This document shows positions 1 to 11,567 of a DNA stretch of 64,000 nt, piece after piece. Position 1 is the first letter of the stretch; each line of letters starts with the position of its first letter. The notes below the pieces were generated by a model, which ran no database searches, was not told the DNA's origin, and was given only the letters and a program-made list of their open reading frames with translations. Source of the DNA: Populus alba (lineage: Eukaryota > Streptophyta > Magnoliopsida > Malpighiales > Salicaceae); contig NC_133287.1 in the NCBI RefSeq assembly GCF_005239225.2, positions 15,667,493 through 15,731,492 on the forward strand. Direction: 5' to 3'. Made by a program: the position numbers and the translations under genes.

Positions 1-1732
1 AAAAATAGAAAGTAGTTTTTTACCATCAAAGTAACTTTTGAACTAATTATCATCCGTTACTAAATGTAACTTTCCACCAAATTCTACAAAATATAAAATT
101 AGACATGTTAGATGATTGCAAACAATTTAATTAATAAATTACAAAATAAAAGGTGCAAGTTTATAAAAAAAAAAAATTACCTGACTCAAGGTTTTTATAG
201 GTTTCAAGATCATTTATCAAGCTTCTATTTTGAGATGCAATAGGAACAGATTTACATCCTATATTATAAAAGCAACAGATTCTTAGTCATTTCAGGAAAT
301 AGCAACAGATTTTTATAATAATAAGTTCACTGCCAACTGCAAAGTTTAAGTCTGAAATTCACACCATCAAATTTTCCTTCATCAGATTTCAACAGATTTC
401 TTTCTTTCTTTCTGTTTAATTACTAAATAGTCTAGAAAAAATAAACAACTAGTGACAGAATTTTAAATATCCATTATGTTAATCAGAATTATTCACGTAA
501 TTAGTGACAAAACTAATGAAATTAATGACTAAAAGTAGGACACAAAATCACATTACACAAAACACATTACAGTATTACACACTACACAGAAATACAGAAT
601 GAATATTGAATGGCAATGAGGGGCTTTACAGTTTACACATAATACACATTACACAGAAGACAGAACACACAAAAACAAAAGTTACAGAATCATACAGAAT
701 TGAGATTACACAGAATGCACAAAAACAAAATCATCCCCATGCTAAATCACAGAATAAACACACTACACAGAATAACAGATTTATTAATGCAGAAAAAAAA
801 AATCAACCAAAATACACAGAATACCTAAAATCTGATTTTTTTGGTAAGGATATACCAACAAATACACAGAATCACAAAGCATATTTAAAAAAAAAAAATA
901 GAGAATTACAGAAAAAAGAAATCATATCTGGTGTGAGTTGGGACACGATTCGAGTTCGGGTGTGAAAGAAGGAGGGGCTGGTTTGCTAGATTTGGACTCT
1001 AGAGACAAAATGCACAAAAAAAATAAATTATTCCTGCGCTAAATCACAGAATACACACTACACATAATAACATATTTATTAATGCAAAAAATAAATCAAC
1101 CAAAATACACAAAATGCTCAAACTCTGATTTTTGTGTAAGGATATACTAGCAAATACACATAATCACAAAGCATAAGTTAAAAAAAAAAAAAAAAAACAG
1201 AGATTGACAGAGAAAAAAAAAAAATCATACCTGGTGTGAGTTCACTGAGTTGGGACACGATTTGAGTTCGGGTGTGGAAGAAGGAGGGACTGGTTTGTTA
1301 GATTTGAACTCTGGAGGTTCAGTGTGCCGATTTGGTGTGTATCAGGTGACTCGCACTCGTGTGGAAGAGGGTTGTGGCTTTTGAAGATGAAGATGGTGTG
1401 GGAGAGCCAGAGAGGGATATGGATGAAGAATCGAAGATGGATTAGCTCGATTTTGTTACAAAGTGAAAATTGTGTGAGGTGAGGCTGTGAGGAGATGGAG
1501 TCGCAGAGTGTTTAGGGTTAATTAGGTTTTAGAAATTAGAACATGATTTTTTTTTTCTATTTATAGTACCCCTTAAATCGAACCGGTTCGGTTCGGTTGG
1601 GGTTTTTCCAGTTTCCGGTTTTGGAAATCGAACCGAACCAAAAATTTTTGAAAAAAAATAATCGGTTTTTTTTTTCGATTCAGTTTTTTTTTCTCAGTTT
1701 ACTCGGTTTCTCGATTTTTTTGCTCACCCCTA
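1..1732 (-). mobile_element. Deleted hAT transposon (right end; left end off window)
   Basis: Bases 1-235 match 12220-12455 of the hAT element at 11568-15988, including the last codons of its minus-strand transposase. Bases about 950-1732 match that element's right end at about 15300-15988. The transposase body between them is missing, so this is an internally deleted, non-autonomous copy. The end reads tgctcacccc-ta at 1721-1732, the same terminus as the other two copies; the flanking 8 bases would be cttggact if the target duplication survives off-window. An internal stretch is tandemly duplicated (see the repeat at 716-1310). The open frame at 606-965 lies in this A-rich repeat and is not a gene. 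Confidence 0.8.
716..1310. repeat. Tandem duplication inside hAT derivative
   Basis: Two copies of a roughly 290-bp unit lie head to tail: about 716-1006 and about 1007-1310. Shared blocks include 'tttattaatgc', 'aaggatata', 'cacaaagcat', 'atctggtgtgagtt/acctggtgtgagtt' and 'gagttcgggtgtg'. Copies differ by substitutions and A-run lengths. The full-length element at 15300-15480 has only one matching segment, so the duplication arose in this copy or its lineage. Confidence 0.75.
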
Positions 1733-2332
1733 CTTGGACTTGTTAGATTCATTAATAAATGCATCTATAATTGCCGGGGATGGTACACATATCGTTGACT
1801 ACACAAATATTGGATTATACTAAAGTCCATGTTCGCTCATTTTTTTTTTTAAATAGCACTGAGAATAATAATAATAAAAAAAAAAAGAAGAACAAAAAAA
1901 ACACTACTTCCATCAACACAACAACAAAAAACTTGATTTATTTTTTGAAAAATAACACTTTTGTTAGTTATATTAATCTAAATAGCTTAATCTATTAAAC
2001 TGAAGAACACAAAAAAAGGGTTAAGAATTACGCTACTTCCATCAACATAATTCTTGAAAAAAAAATAAAGAAGTCGTAATTTATAAACAAGATTTAAAGG
2101 ATTGTATTAATATCACAATTTGCAAGAAACCCTCTGCCATGCTTTCATTCACCTAAAGAAATAAACTATTCACAAAACTAACGGTGAGAAAAAGGTAAAG
2201 ATTCACACTAGATACAAGCAGAAGCCACACTCAGATAGAAGATGGGGAAAATGAAACAAACTGAACTGAAAATAGCAGAAGTGAGCTGCACAAGAGGAAA
2301 AGAACAGACAAATGGACAAAGATGGTTTATTT
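1733..2332. other. Intergenic, AT-rich
   Basis: Between the hAT end and the VID27-like stop codon there are A/T-rich runs and no credible reading frame. The part from about 2090 to 2332 probably contains the 3' untranslated region of the minus-strand VID27-like gene, judged only by position. Confidence 0.5.
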
Positions 2333-5259
2333 TCAGCCGCGTGATCGTTTGCCAGAAAGGCTGATAGAGCTGACTTTCATTGGGGTTGCCACCACAAGTG
2401 GAGCTTCCGGAGAGTCACTAACAGCATACTTGTCATGCATGAAGCGGCTTTCTACAATAGACTCGTCCTTCAGCACAGTCTTGTAACAATAACAGCTCTT
2501 GAGACCTTGCTGATTCCGGTAGCAGTCATGAGCGCTGTTCTTCACACGCTGGAAGTCCCATATCACGCTGAACTTGCCCACTGTTGCGACGAGGTGACGC
2601 TCTTGTTTACCATTCTCAGTGACCTGAATGATAACATCAAACATGGGAAAAACACAGAAACCAATCGACTAAATTCATATCAGGCATAACAGAATTGCAA
2701 GAACCCAACTCAAGACTATCAATGGTTAACACTTAAGATTCATGTTAGGATGTAGACGCATTTCTCCACTTGAGTACACAGAAAACATTAAGATAATCAC
2801 ATTCATATGAATGTACAACGAGCTCACATGCTAAACAAGTTTAACATTTCATGAATTAATTATGCAATCAACCTCATCTTGATCCAATTACTTCAAGAAA
2901 ACACGTTTACAAGAAAGAAGAGCACTTTAACCTAATCACTGCATCATGGATATCGTGGTTTCCTGCATGATAATTAACATGGCCACTTATGAAACTCTTG
3001 TCAATAATATTGCTAAGACATGAAACTGCCTAGGACACTTGATTGCATAAGCAAGTTTGTGTGGATCTATTCTCAGAAAGAAATTGATAATATTCCCATA
3101 GAGGTTGAAGTGTTAACTCTACCGGGAGTGTTGACAATACCAAAGTGACTTTAACCTATGCATCACAATGGGTGACTGCATAGCCACCAAGATGACTAAA
3201 AGGGTGTTTTGAGTCGAGTTTTAATCTATTTTTTATTAAAATTTGAATTTTTTTTTTTTGCTTTAAATTAATTTTTTTTAGTGTTTTTTAGATCGTTTTT
3301 GATGTGCTGATGTTAAAAAAAAATTTAAATAACTTTAACCTAGAAGAGCACATAAATTTAAGATGGTCTTATGGGTGGTTCTTGCTGTTTTAGAGATTTC
3401 AGCTAGAAAACAGAGTGCATGAAGCATAACTTTGGTGAGGGTCTTATTTACGGCGCAATAAATGCATTCCAAAGGAATTTAAATAATGATCAGAGAGTTA
3501 TCAAACCGAACACGATTGCTGCATATTAATTAACAGCAGTGAACATGTGTAAATTAACAGCAACTAGAGCATAGCAATCAACAAAAAAGGCTTACACACG
3601 CAATAACTAAAACATACAGCAAAAGCATGTGCAATTATGTGTTCTTACCCATGAGAAATGGCCACCATGAAATTTATTACTCGCACCAGCCATGTGAGAA
3701 TCCAAAGGAGTCAGCTTCAACAATCTTGGAGCTGGTATCTTATTTCCCATTCGACCACTAAAACCAGTCTTAGTCTTTCCATCCTTATCTGTAAACAGAG
3801 TGCAAATGAGGATTAAATATGTGTCAGTTGTCCCCAACACCCATTTCCCATCATATGTAACATCCACATGAGTGATTGGCGAACCAAGCCCTGGAAAAGC
3901 TGTCTTAGCCTGCCTCATTGATGTCCTGGAATACAACCTAATCTTCCCATCACGCGATCCGACAACTATCGACCCATCACCCGCACTAGCAAAGCACTGA
4001 AAATTAGTCCCTCTAGAAAACTGGTGCCCCTGAGTCCAATTCAAAACAGGTGAGTCGCCACCCTTAACAATATCCTGCACTATCCCTCTCTTATCCCTCA
4101 TGTCCCATTGACACAACCTATTATCATCCAACCCCAAAAAGGTACTCTCAGATGGATCCAATTGCGACCCTTTAGTATCATTTGTTATATCTCTCATGGT
4201 TATATCGGTCCCATCTTTCTCAAACTTCCACTCAGTCACGATCTTCCCCGTGTCAATATCAAGCTGTTTAATCCCAGTAGAATGTGGCTTCCCTTCCTTG
4301 AATGGACTTGTTAACATCATATTTGTCTCCGCCTTCATCAACATTGCCTTCTTTGGCGTAGACCGCTCCAAACTAGACCCTCCACTCCTATTACTATCAA
4401 ACTTCACACAAATACCCTTCCCATGAATCCCTTTACTATAATTCCTGAAAACTTGAACCCCCAAATCATTAACCAAGAAACTATTATCTAAAGCACCTAA
4501 ACTCAAACTTTGCACATCCCCATTCGCCGCTTCCTCGAACTCCTCCAATAAATCCTGATCAACACGCACTGGCTGCTCACCACTCTTACTATCCTCCTCC
4601 TCCACCGCGTCTTCCCACATCGAATCGTCAGCTATTTCAGGCTTAAACCACCCGATAAAGTCCTTAGAATAAATTTTCAACTTATTTTCTTCAGTGGCAC
4701 TAAGCCCATGAACATTTTCAAACAAACAATCTTGAAATAAACTAACAAACTTTCTATACTCGTCATCACTAAAAAACTTCAAAGCCCACACACCATTATT
4801 GACAAAATCGACTCTCCTTTGGTCACCAAACATTTTCAATTGCATTTCCGTAGAAACCCTAGCTTTCACTCTAGACCCCACTTTCAGAACCCAAGAAGAA
4901 TCTCCATCTCCTCGACTTTCTTCATGATCAGAATCGGAATCATCAGGGCCGTTGTTTTTTATGAATTTATAAGAAGTGAGTTTGTCAGAGAGGACCCATT
5001 TAGCATTTGGCGTGTTGCCACCGATATGAAGGTAGAGCTTGACGGGGTTGATGGTAGTTTGGGAATTTGGAGGGTATTTGAGTTTGAGGGATTTGAGCTT
5101 TGAATCGATTTCATCCATGGTTTTCTTTGACGAGGAAGTGGCTTGTGGGGTTTCCTGGCGTTCTACGTAGTCGTAAATGGGTTCTTCTTCTTCAGATTGG
5201 TATTCTGAATCTGTGTCTGATGATAAGTCTTGGCCCTCACGGCTGCGATAGGTACCCAT
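2333..5259 (-). CDS. VID27-like protein (CYPRO4 family)
   Basis: Two exons on the minus strand: 5259-3649 and 2623-2333, giving about 633 residues. The donor follows the codons for H-F-S-W (GTAAGA) and the acceptor is TTCAG before V-T-E-N-G-K, which keeps frame and matches the plant family at this junction. The N-terminal third is acidic and serine-rich. The C-terminal half is the WD40-like VID27 domain, with blocks such as [20 protein letters not shown] and ending in a conserved [20 protein letters not shown] motif. The length is close to the Arabidopsis protein I recall (about 650). Yeast Vid27 is linked to vacuole import and degradation of proteins; the plant role is poorly known. The 1-kb intron carries a T-rich interspersed repeat near 3215-3345. 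No breaks are seen. Family assignment is confident, function is not. Confidence 0.93.
3215..3345. repeat. T-rich interspersed repeat, 'gatgtgctgatgt' core
   Basis: Lies in the VID27-like intron. It has a T-rich arm, then tttttagatcg-ttttt, then the core gatgtgctgatgt and an A-rich arm. A reverse-oriented, better preserved relative is at 48695-48905 and a weaker one at 6160-6290. I associate this family with poplar and willow genomes. Confidence 0.5.
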
Positions 5260-7949
5260 TTTTTGCGGTTCTTAAATTCTTGGGATCTGTGAATATGGAA
5301 AAAGAGATTGGATTTGGAATAGTTGGGAGGAGAAAATGGATATGGAATTTTCAGTGTTGCGCTGATCTGCTGGAGCAGTTGTGGGCATTTTATAGAAGAT
5401 CTTTATTGATCTCCCGCATCAAAATTTCATGATCTTTTCCATGTTTTGGCTTCTACCTAAGACCAAGGCATCGAATCAGTGGAACAAAATTCAAGACATC
5501 AAAATTTCAATACTAGATAAATTCCATGTGTTATAACTTCATTAATAGAAAGATCTAAAATTGTTTTTTAATTAAAAATAAAAGGATTGATTCGGTGTAT
5601 AGAACTGTCCAACGGAATATACAAATTTTAAAATAACGCTGAAGTAGAAATGTTTTGGGTTTTTTTTTTAAAAAAAAAAAGTTATTAGTTTAAGTATTAT
5701 AAATTTTAGGGTTATTAAAATTTATTTAATATTAATTTTAAAAATTTTATAAAATTAATTGAAGTATGCATTTGAAAAATCACGGTTATAAAATATATTT
5801 TAGGACACCATAGCAAAAATATAATTTTTTGTAAGGGATAAAATTGGATAATTAGTATCCAAAAAATTAAAAAATAATAATGAATTAACACATTAGCAAA
5901 TTTTATTTTGATAAAATGGCATCGTATTGAATATCACGATTCCCAACTATGATATTTTATTGTTGTTGTGGTTCAATACAAAATACAATTATGCTCCAAT
6001 GTAATTTATGTTATAGTTGAGAAAACCGGAACATCAATTAAACTGTGAACTTGCTTTAGGTTAGTTATTATATAAAATGACGGAAAACGCCATGCCTTTT
6101 CTTTTATCAAAGTTACGGTAAGTTCTGAACGCCAACTTTGCCTTTGAAATCGTTTGGAAACACGTTGAAACTGTATTACTATAAAATTTAATTTTTTTTA
6201 TTTAAAATTTAATACAATTTATATATTTTTAAATTGTTTTGATATGTAAATATAAAAAATAATTTTTACCATGGAACCAAACATTCATAAAAATAATATT
6301 ATGGGAGATAGTGTATCATTTGTTTCAAGCTCAGATGCCAGAGAAGTCACAAGGCAAGGCTACGAGGAGGCTAGGAAAAGTGGGTCCGACGAGGGAAGGC
6401 ACAAGGGCCGGTGGTGAAGTCCCATGAGGCTAGGCAAGACCATGGTTTGAGGGGCTAAGAGAGGCTAGAGGTTTTGATAACACCATGGGTTTTTTTTTTT
6501 TTTTTTTATGTTTATCTTCTTCTTTGATAAAGTTTGATGGGTCTTTAGGAAAGAAATTAAGGTGAAGAACCACGCTAAGAAAATACCAGAGCAAAGAAAG
6601 GAGAAGACAAGGCAAATAAAGACGGCTATTGCTTATTATTTATTTACTGATTCATATTACATGTTTAATTATTATTTATTCTAAACACCACAACTATTTT
6701 ATTATGTTTTTTTGTATTTAAAAATAATACTATTTAATAAATACCACACTTTTAAAGTGTAATCAGATAAAAATATACTATTTTACTAAAAAAATTTCAA
6801 ATAATATTATTCTGCTAAAATTTTTAAATTAATAAACTGATTTAAACAAATATTCCATGCGTAAGACCACCGGCTATCGCCAGTTACACTTAGCGTCGAA
6901 CTAACGTCCACGGTTTACTTCGTATGGAGCGAGTATCTTATAAAGGCTGCCACGTGTTGTCCCCGTGTTTGGATTGTGTTATAAGAGAAACTTAAAATGC
7001 GGTTAAAGAAATATTCTCTCAGTCATTGATATTTTCATCGATAGCACTCGTCTTCCTACTTACTTCTTGAGATGAGAAAATAAACCAAAAACAAAATTCT
7101 AATTCAATAGTTAAAAAAAGCCACCTTACTGCTGGATGATTTTTCTATATTCTTTCTATTTTCGAGAAATATATATCTTTTAAATTCAAGATAGGCCGAT
7201 CTTTGATCCTTAGACCTCTATTAATTTGAACCGAAGTCTTATGCAAGATTGGATCTTTTATGCTTATAAAAAGAGTTCATGACTGAGAAGCCTACGTGAA
7301 TGTTTGTTTTTATTATTTTGAAGCAAATCACGGGAAACTATGGTTTGGTAACACTTAAAATGCCATTTGTTGTTCATGGATCCCACAGTAACCTGTGTTT
7401 GAAACGCAAGGGAAAGGAAAACAACTCTTTGCTACTTCTTATGCGGAGGAATTACACGAACAATGTAGCTATAATTACATAGTTCATAAAAACATTAAAC
7501 TTCTGACCAATAAAATTATATATTTTTAATTGTGTTTTATTTTCATCACTTGATGACAAAATCTCAATTTTGTTCCTGATTATATTTTACCTGAGCATAC
7601 GTGATAATTCATGGACAATAATTTACAATTTCAAAAGCATTCTTACCAAACACATTAAACTTTTTTATTCCACCTCAATTTTAAACAAACATATATAAAT
7701 ACCAAATCAACCTCAACCAAAATATATTTTATAAAATAACTTTTTTCAAATAAAAAAAAAATAATATAATACTAACAGTAGCAACTATGGCAACTAGTGT
7801 ACATGTCCCAAATCAGGAACTTAAAGATGCTGCTGCTCACCAGCACCAATTCCCACAAAAATTCCAACTATAAATTCAAGACAGCCACATAGCTAAAAAG
7901 TTTACGGTAAATCTACAACTACATATGAATACATGGTAGCCTGTCTTTC
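5260..7949. other. Intergenic, upstream of VID27-like gene
   Basis: The first 150 bp should hold the promoter and 5' leader of the VID27-like gene. The rest is AT-rich with short frames that look random. A degraded copy of the T-rich interspersed repeat lies near 6160-6290, and a poly-T tract at 6489-6507. A G-box-like ccacgtgt is present near 6951, with no gene it can be assigned to. The last part, up to 7949, should include the 3' end of the CGI121-like gene. Confidence 0.5.
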
Positions 7950-10282
7950 TTACAAGGCATCGCGTGCAGCTATCCGGCAGGTAATAGCATCTGCAAGAGA
8001 GGATAGCCCTGCTTCCAGGCCCGAAATTTTGTAGTGCTGACGAACATATCAAACAAAGTTAGAAGAAGTATCAAGACAAAGCTAACCACATAACTAGTGT
8101 TATATTGCTAAATATGATCACTCCCAACTAACCTTCTGTATTTGCGCTTGGTTTGCTCTCCCTTCCAGCTCCTCTAATTCGATTTCTTTTCCATTGACAA
8201 GTTTCTCAACAGCTTTCATCTATAATAGAGTTCGAGCACAACATAACGGTTGATGTCCTTAGAGTTATCAATGAAATATATAGGCTGAGACCGCAACATT
8301 TATATGAAATCCTCACCTCGTCTGGAGAAGCATTGAAACGAGCTGCCAGGATGTATGTGGTGCTATCAGAGATTCCACATCTTTTCAAGGATTCAGTAAT
8401 CTAGGGATAAAAAAGAATAAAGGCTAAAGTTTAGACAAAAGAAACTTGAGCAGTCAACAAGCAGTGAAAGGGGTTCATTACATGCTTAGATCCTGAGTAA
8501 TTATAAACTAGCTCAGAATGAAGAGTACGCGTGGTCAATGAATCCCGGGACTTGGCTATAAGAGTCTTATGTGCTGCTGCCAGAAGAGGGAAAACATCTG
8601 GTATCTGTCACAGAAATTAATGGAGGCAACATTAAAATAAACCAGATCAAAGTGCACCTGGAAGGCTGAACTACAAAAAAAGAGATACAGAAAGGGAACA
8701 AGAGACTCAAATGGTTTTGGTTTTTCTGTAAGGAAACATACAAGTGATGCATTGAGAAATGCAACTTCTGGTTCTAGCTTTCCAGCTTGCATAGAATCTA
8801 GAAGTTCCCTGCAAGATAACAATTATTAGGAGCCTAACGGCACATAAAAGCTTGAAATTTCTCAGAAGCAAGTAGATCACAGCTGATTCAATAAAATACT
8901 CCAAATTTAAAATTAAGAATTTTCTATTATGAAGCCTGATACTCTGACAGGATGGCCATTTCTTTAATTTAGTGCAGAAAATTTATCCTTATTATTATGG
9001 TAATCTCAGTTCTCTTTCGTGCATTCGCTCAAAGTAATGCTTTTGAGCAATCCACTGAAACATTTTTTTCCACAGAACAAACAAGGTCAAAGAGCTGCTT
9101 TGGCAGTTCATCTCAAAGCATAACCAATGATTGGCAATATCAAAGAGGACTTCATGAAACTTCTGTTGCAAGTTGCTGTAAAATGATTGTGATGCAAATA
9201 TCTAATCACAAGAAAGAAGTCGAATACAAGGCTTATAAAGTCTTGTTCATTGCCATTATAAAAGGTATTGGATGGTAATCACTGATAGGCATTTTGAAAA
9301 CACATCTGATGGGAAAATTAGATTAGATACATCTGACAAGACAGTGGTATTTATATTAATTGGTGAAAGTCACTAAAGAAGAGAAATCTTGTGAAAGAAC
9401 ACTACATCGCACACTCAAAGTTGCAGTGTTCGGTTCTCATGAGTCAAGACCCAATAAAGGATTCAAATTTGGCATCCAGGTCTCAGCTAATGAGCTGTGA
9501 TTTATATGTAATAACTGGTCCAGCTTAATACTTACCAAATTTCACTGATAGTCCACTTTAAAGAATCAGATTCAGTTAGCTTCTAGCTAAGCAATTATCA
9601 ACATTCCCGCATCTCCCATCGTTTAGCATGTTAAGCTAGCACTTAAACTAAACTAATATCAATCTGTAATATCTGAATAGCACTAGACGGGAAATTTCAT
9701 TGCCTAGAGACCCTAACCAACAAAATGAAATGACCCAAAGAAATACCAGCTTTTACATAAAACACCTATATCTGTCTAAATATAAAGCCTGCTATAAAAA
9801 TTAATAAGCGACAAGAACCAAGAATTGATGCTTCACAAGATCCCATTTTTCCAATATTTCCTCTGCTAATACCAAAAAAAAAAGAAACCAACCAAACATA
9901 AGCTCATTTTTCTCTATATTTTTTGGAACCATATGCCTTAATTGGCATAAAAACTGAGTCTTTACTCCATGTTTCTACCAGAGAAATGACTTCCTTAACA
10001 TCCCAAGAGAACAAACTTTCAAACACCAAATCCTAATTCCCACCAAACCCAACAACTTCCCAAATTCCATCCCCCATCACTATTTGCAAGTTCACCAACT
10101 AAAGCAAAGTGTAAAAAAATAACAAGTGAAAAGAACAATGCATTTTATTTTTGGAAAACAAGTGAAAACAAGAAATAATAATAAAAAAAAAAACAAATAA
10201 GAAGAAATTACTTGGAGTTGGTGACATCAATGAAAAGAGAGAGAGAAAGGGTGTTGCTGCCATTGATGTCAACAGCCTTCAT
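7950..10282 (-). CDS. CGI121/TPRKB-like KEOPS (EKC) subunit
   Basis: Six exons on the minus strand: 10282-10212, 8808-8742, 8604-8482, 8400-8317, 8219-8133 and 8036-7950. All have GT-AG introns and the frame closes exactly at 172 residues, the usual size for Cgi121/TPRKB. The protein begins MKAVDINGSNTLSLSLF. Family blocks include FIDVTNSKELLDSM, FLNASLIPDVFPLLAAAHK, RTLHSELVYNYSGSKHI, SLKRCGIS and FNASPDE; it ends CRIAARDAL. In the family, Cgi121 binds the Bud32 kinase within KEOPS (Kae1/OSGEP, Bud32, Cgi121, Pcc1) and helps transfer threonylcarbamoyl to A37 of tRNAs reading ANN codons. The first intron is long (1.4 kb). A tRNA gene on the same strand lies 150 bp upstream of the start codon. 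No disabling change is visible. Confidence 0.92.
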
Positions 10283-10432
10283 TGTTGTTTGCTACACGAG
10301 AGAGCTAGGCGCAGATGGCGGCTGTATCAGAAAGAAAAGAAATTTGTGGTCGCGGATTTTCTGGGGGTATAAATAGAACTGGGCCGATTCGGAGCTGGCC
10401 CAAGCACTTGTTGGGGGGCAAAAAAAGAGAAC

Positions 10433-10505
10433 CGCGCCAGGTAGGGGTCGAACCTACGACTTTCTGCTTAGGAAACAGACGCTCTATCCACTGAGCTACA
10501 GGCGC
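10433..10505 (-). tRNA. tRNA-Arg (anticodon CCU)
   Basis: On the minus strand the sequence folds as a cloverleaf of 73 nt without an intron. The acceptor begins gcgcctg and ends ctggcgc, with a T-T mismatch at the sixth pair. The D arm has gctc/gagc, the anticodon loop is ttcctaa (CCT anticodon, A at position 37), and the T arm is gtagg-ttcgacc-cctac. The discriminator base is G. Internal A box (tagctcagtgg) and B box (ggttcgacccc) are intact, and a T-run (ctttttttg) follows at once, the expected Pol III stop. A tRNA for AGG codons should carry t6A37. Confidence 0.97.
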
Positions 10506-11567
10506 TTGGCCGATAACCTTGTGCCATATATTAATAAAAAACAAATCTAAGTTGATTGCGCCGGCGAACTGCAAACTAGAAACAAAAAAAGCCACATCGA
10601 GGAGCTGAGTTACCTGGTCAAGCACGTCCATTCAATCTCATTTTTCCATTTTATCTTCAAGCACAGCCTTGGACGTGTTTCATTTGGCATTAAATTAAAG
10701 TTGTTAATTCCGTTTCGTTTTATTTGAAATAATTAAAATATTTTATATTAATTTAAAAAACAGAACAAAACGAAACCAATTTTATTTTATTTTAAATCTT
10801 GATATGTTCTGGATTTTTCGGTTAAATTCCGTCCAAAATGTTCCGGTTTCATTCCACATGTTTCGTTTCACTTTTGAAAAGCCATTGAATGAAATTGAAC
10901 TTTGTTCAATTTCATTAATTAAACCATCTAATTATAAAAAGCTTTTTCATTACTATTTTTTAATAGCAATGATATTAATAATAATATTGAAAATTATTAT
11001 TACTATTTTCATTAACAATGATATTAATTTTTTAAAATTAAATTTATCAATAATATATATGGTTTATACTCATGTTGGTTTTTTTTCATATTTATACTTT
11101 GTAAGGAATTTGAGCAAAACAAAGGATACTTTAGATTTCATTAGCCACTTGATAACATTGACCTAACTTTATATTTAAAATATTTTTGTTAAAACATTTT
11201 ACTTTCATAATATTTTGATATTTTGTTTAAGTTGAATTACTTTAAGTTAAAGATCTATTTAATCTTGACTATTTAGAAATATTTTAAATTTTGAAATTAT
11301 ATTTGTTTGGCATTGTGTTTGTATTGCATAATTTATAATTAATTTATCTTGAATTTAAATTATGTTTGTTAAATTTATATATATATGTGAATAGTACAGC
11401 ACTGAAACAGCACGTCGAAACACTCCGAAACTAAAACATTCCATTCCAATTGAAAAAATGAAACACCTACCAAAACAGAATTGACAACCTTGTTGGAAAC
11501 ACACCATGCCCTGGGGAAAATTAAGCGAAACCTCCCAATTTTCCTTTCTTTCTTGTTCTCTTTCCCT
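10506..11567. other. Intergenic with possible MITE
   Basis: No gene is visible; the open frame at 10804-11166 is AT-rich and lacks family signals. Bases about 10697-11490 have diverged inverted ends: a left end like aaagttgttaattccgttt, and a right end whose complement reads caaggttgtcaattctgttt. No clean target duplication was found, so calling it a foldback or MITE element is tentative. Confidence 0.35.

Noticed and set aside
606..965. 119-residue open frame near the left edge
   Set aside because: A-rich repeat within a hAT derivative, with no start context or family signal.
10305..10631. 108-residue minus-strand open frame upstream of the CGI121-like gene
   Set aside because: It contains the tRNA-Arg gene read as protein (WIERLFPKQKVVGSTPTW), a familiar artefact.
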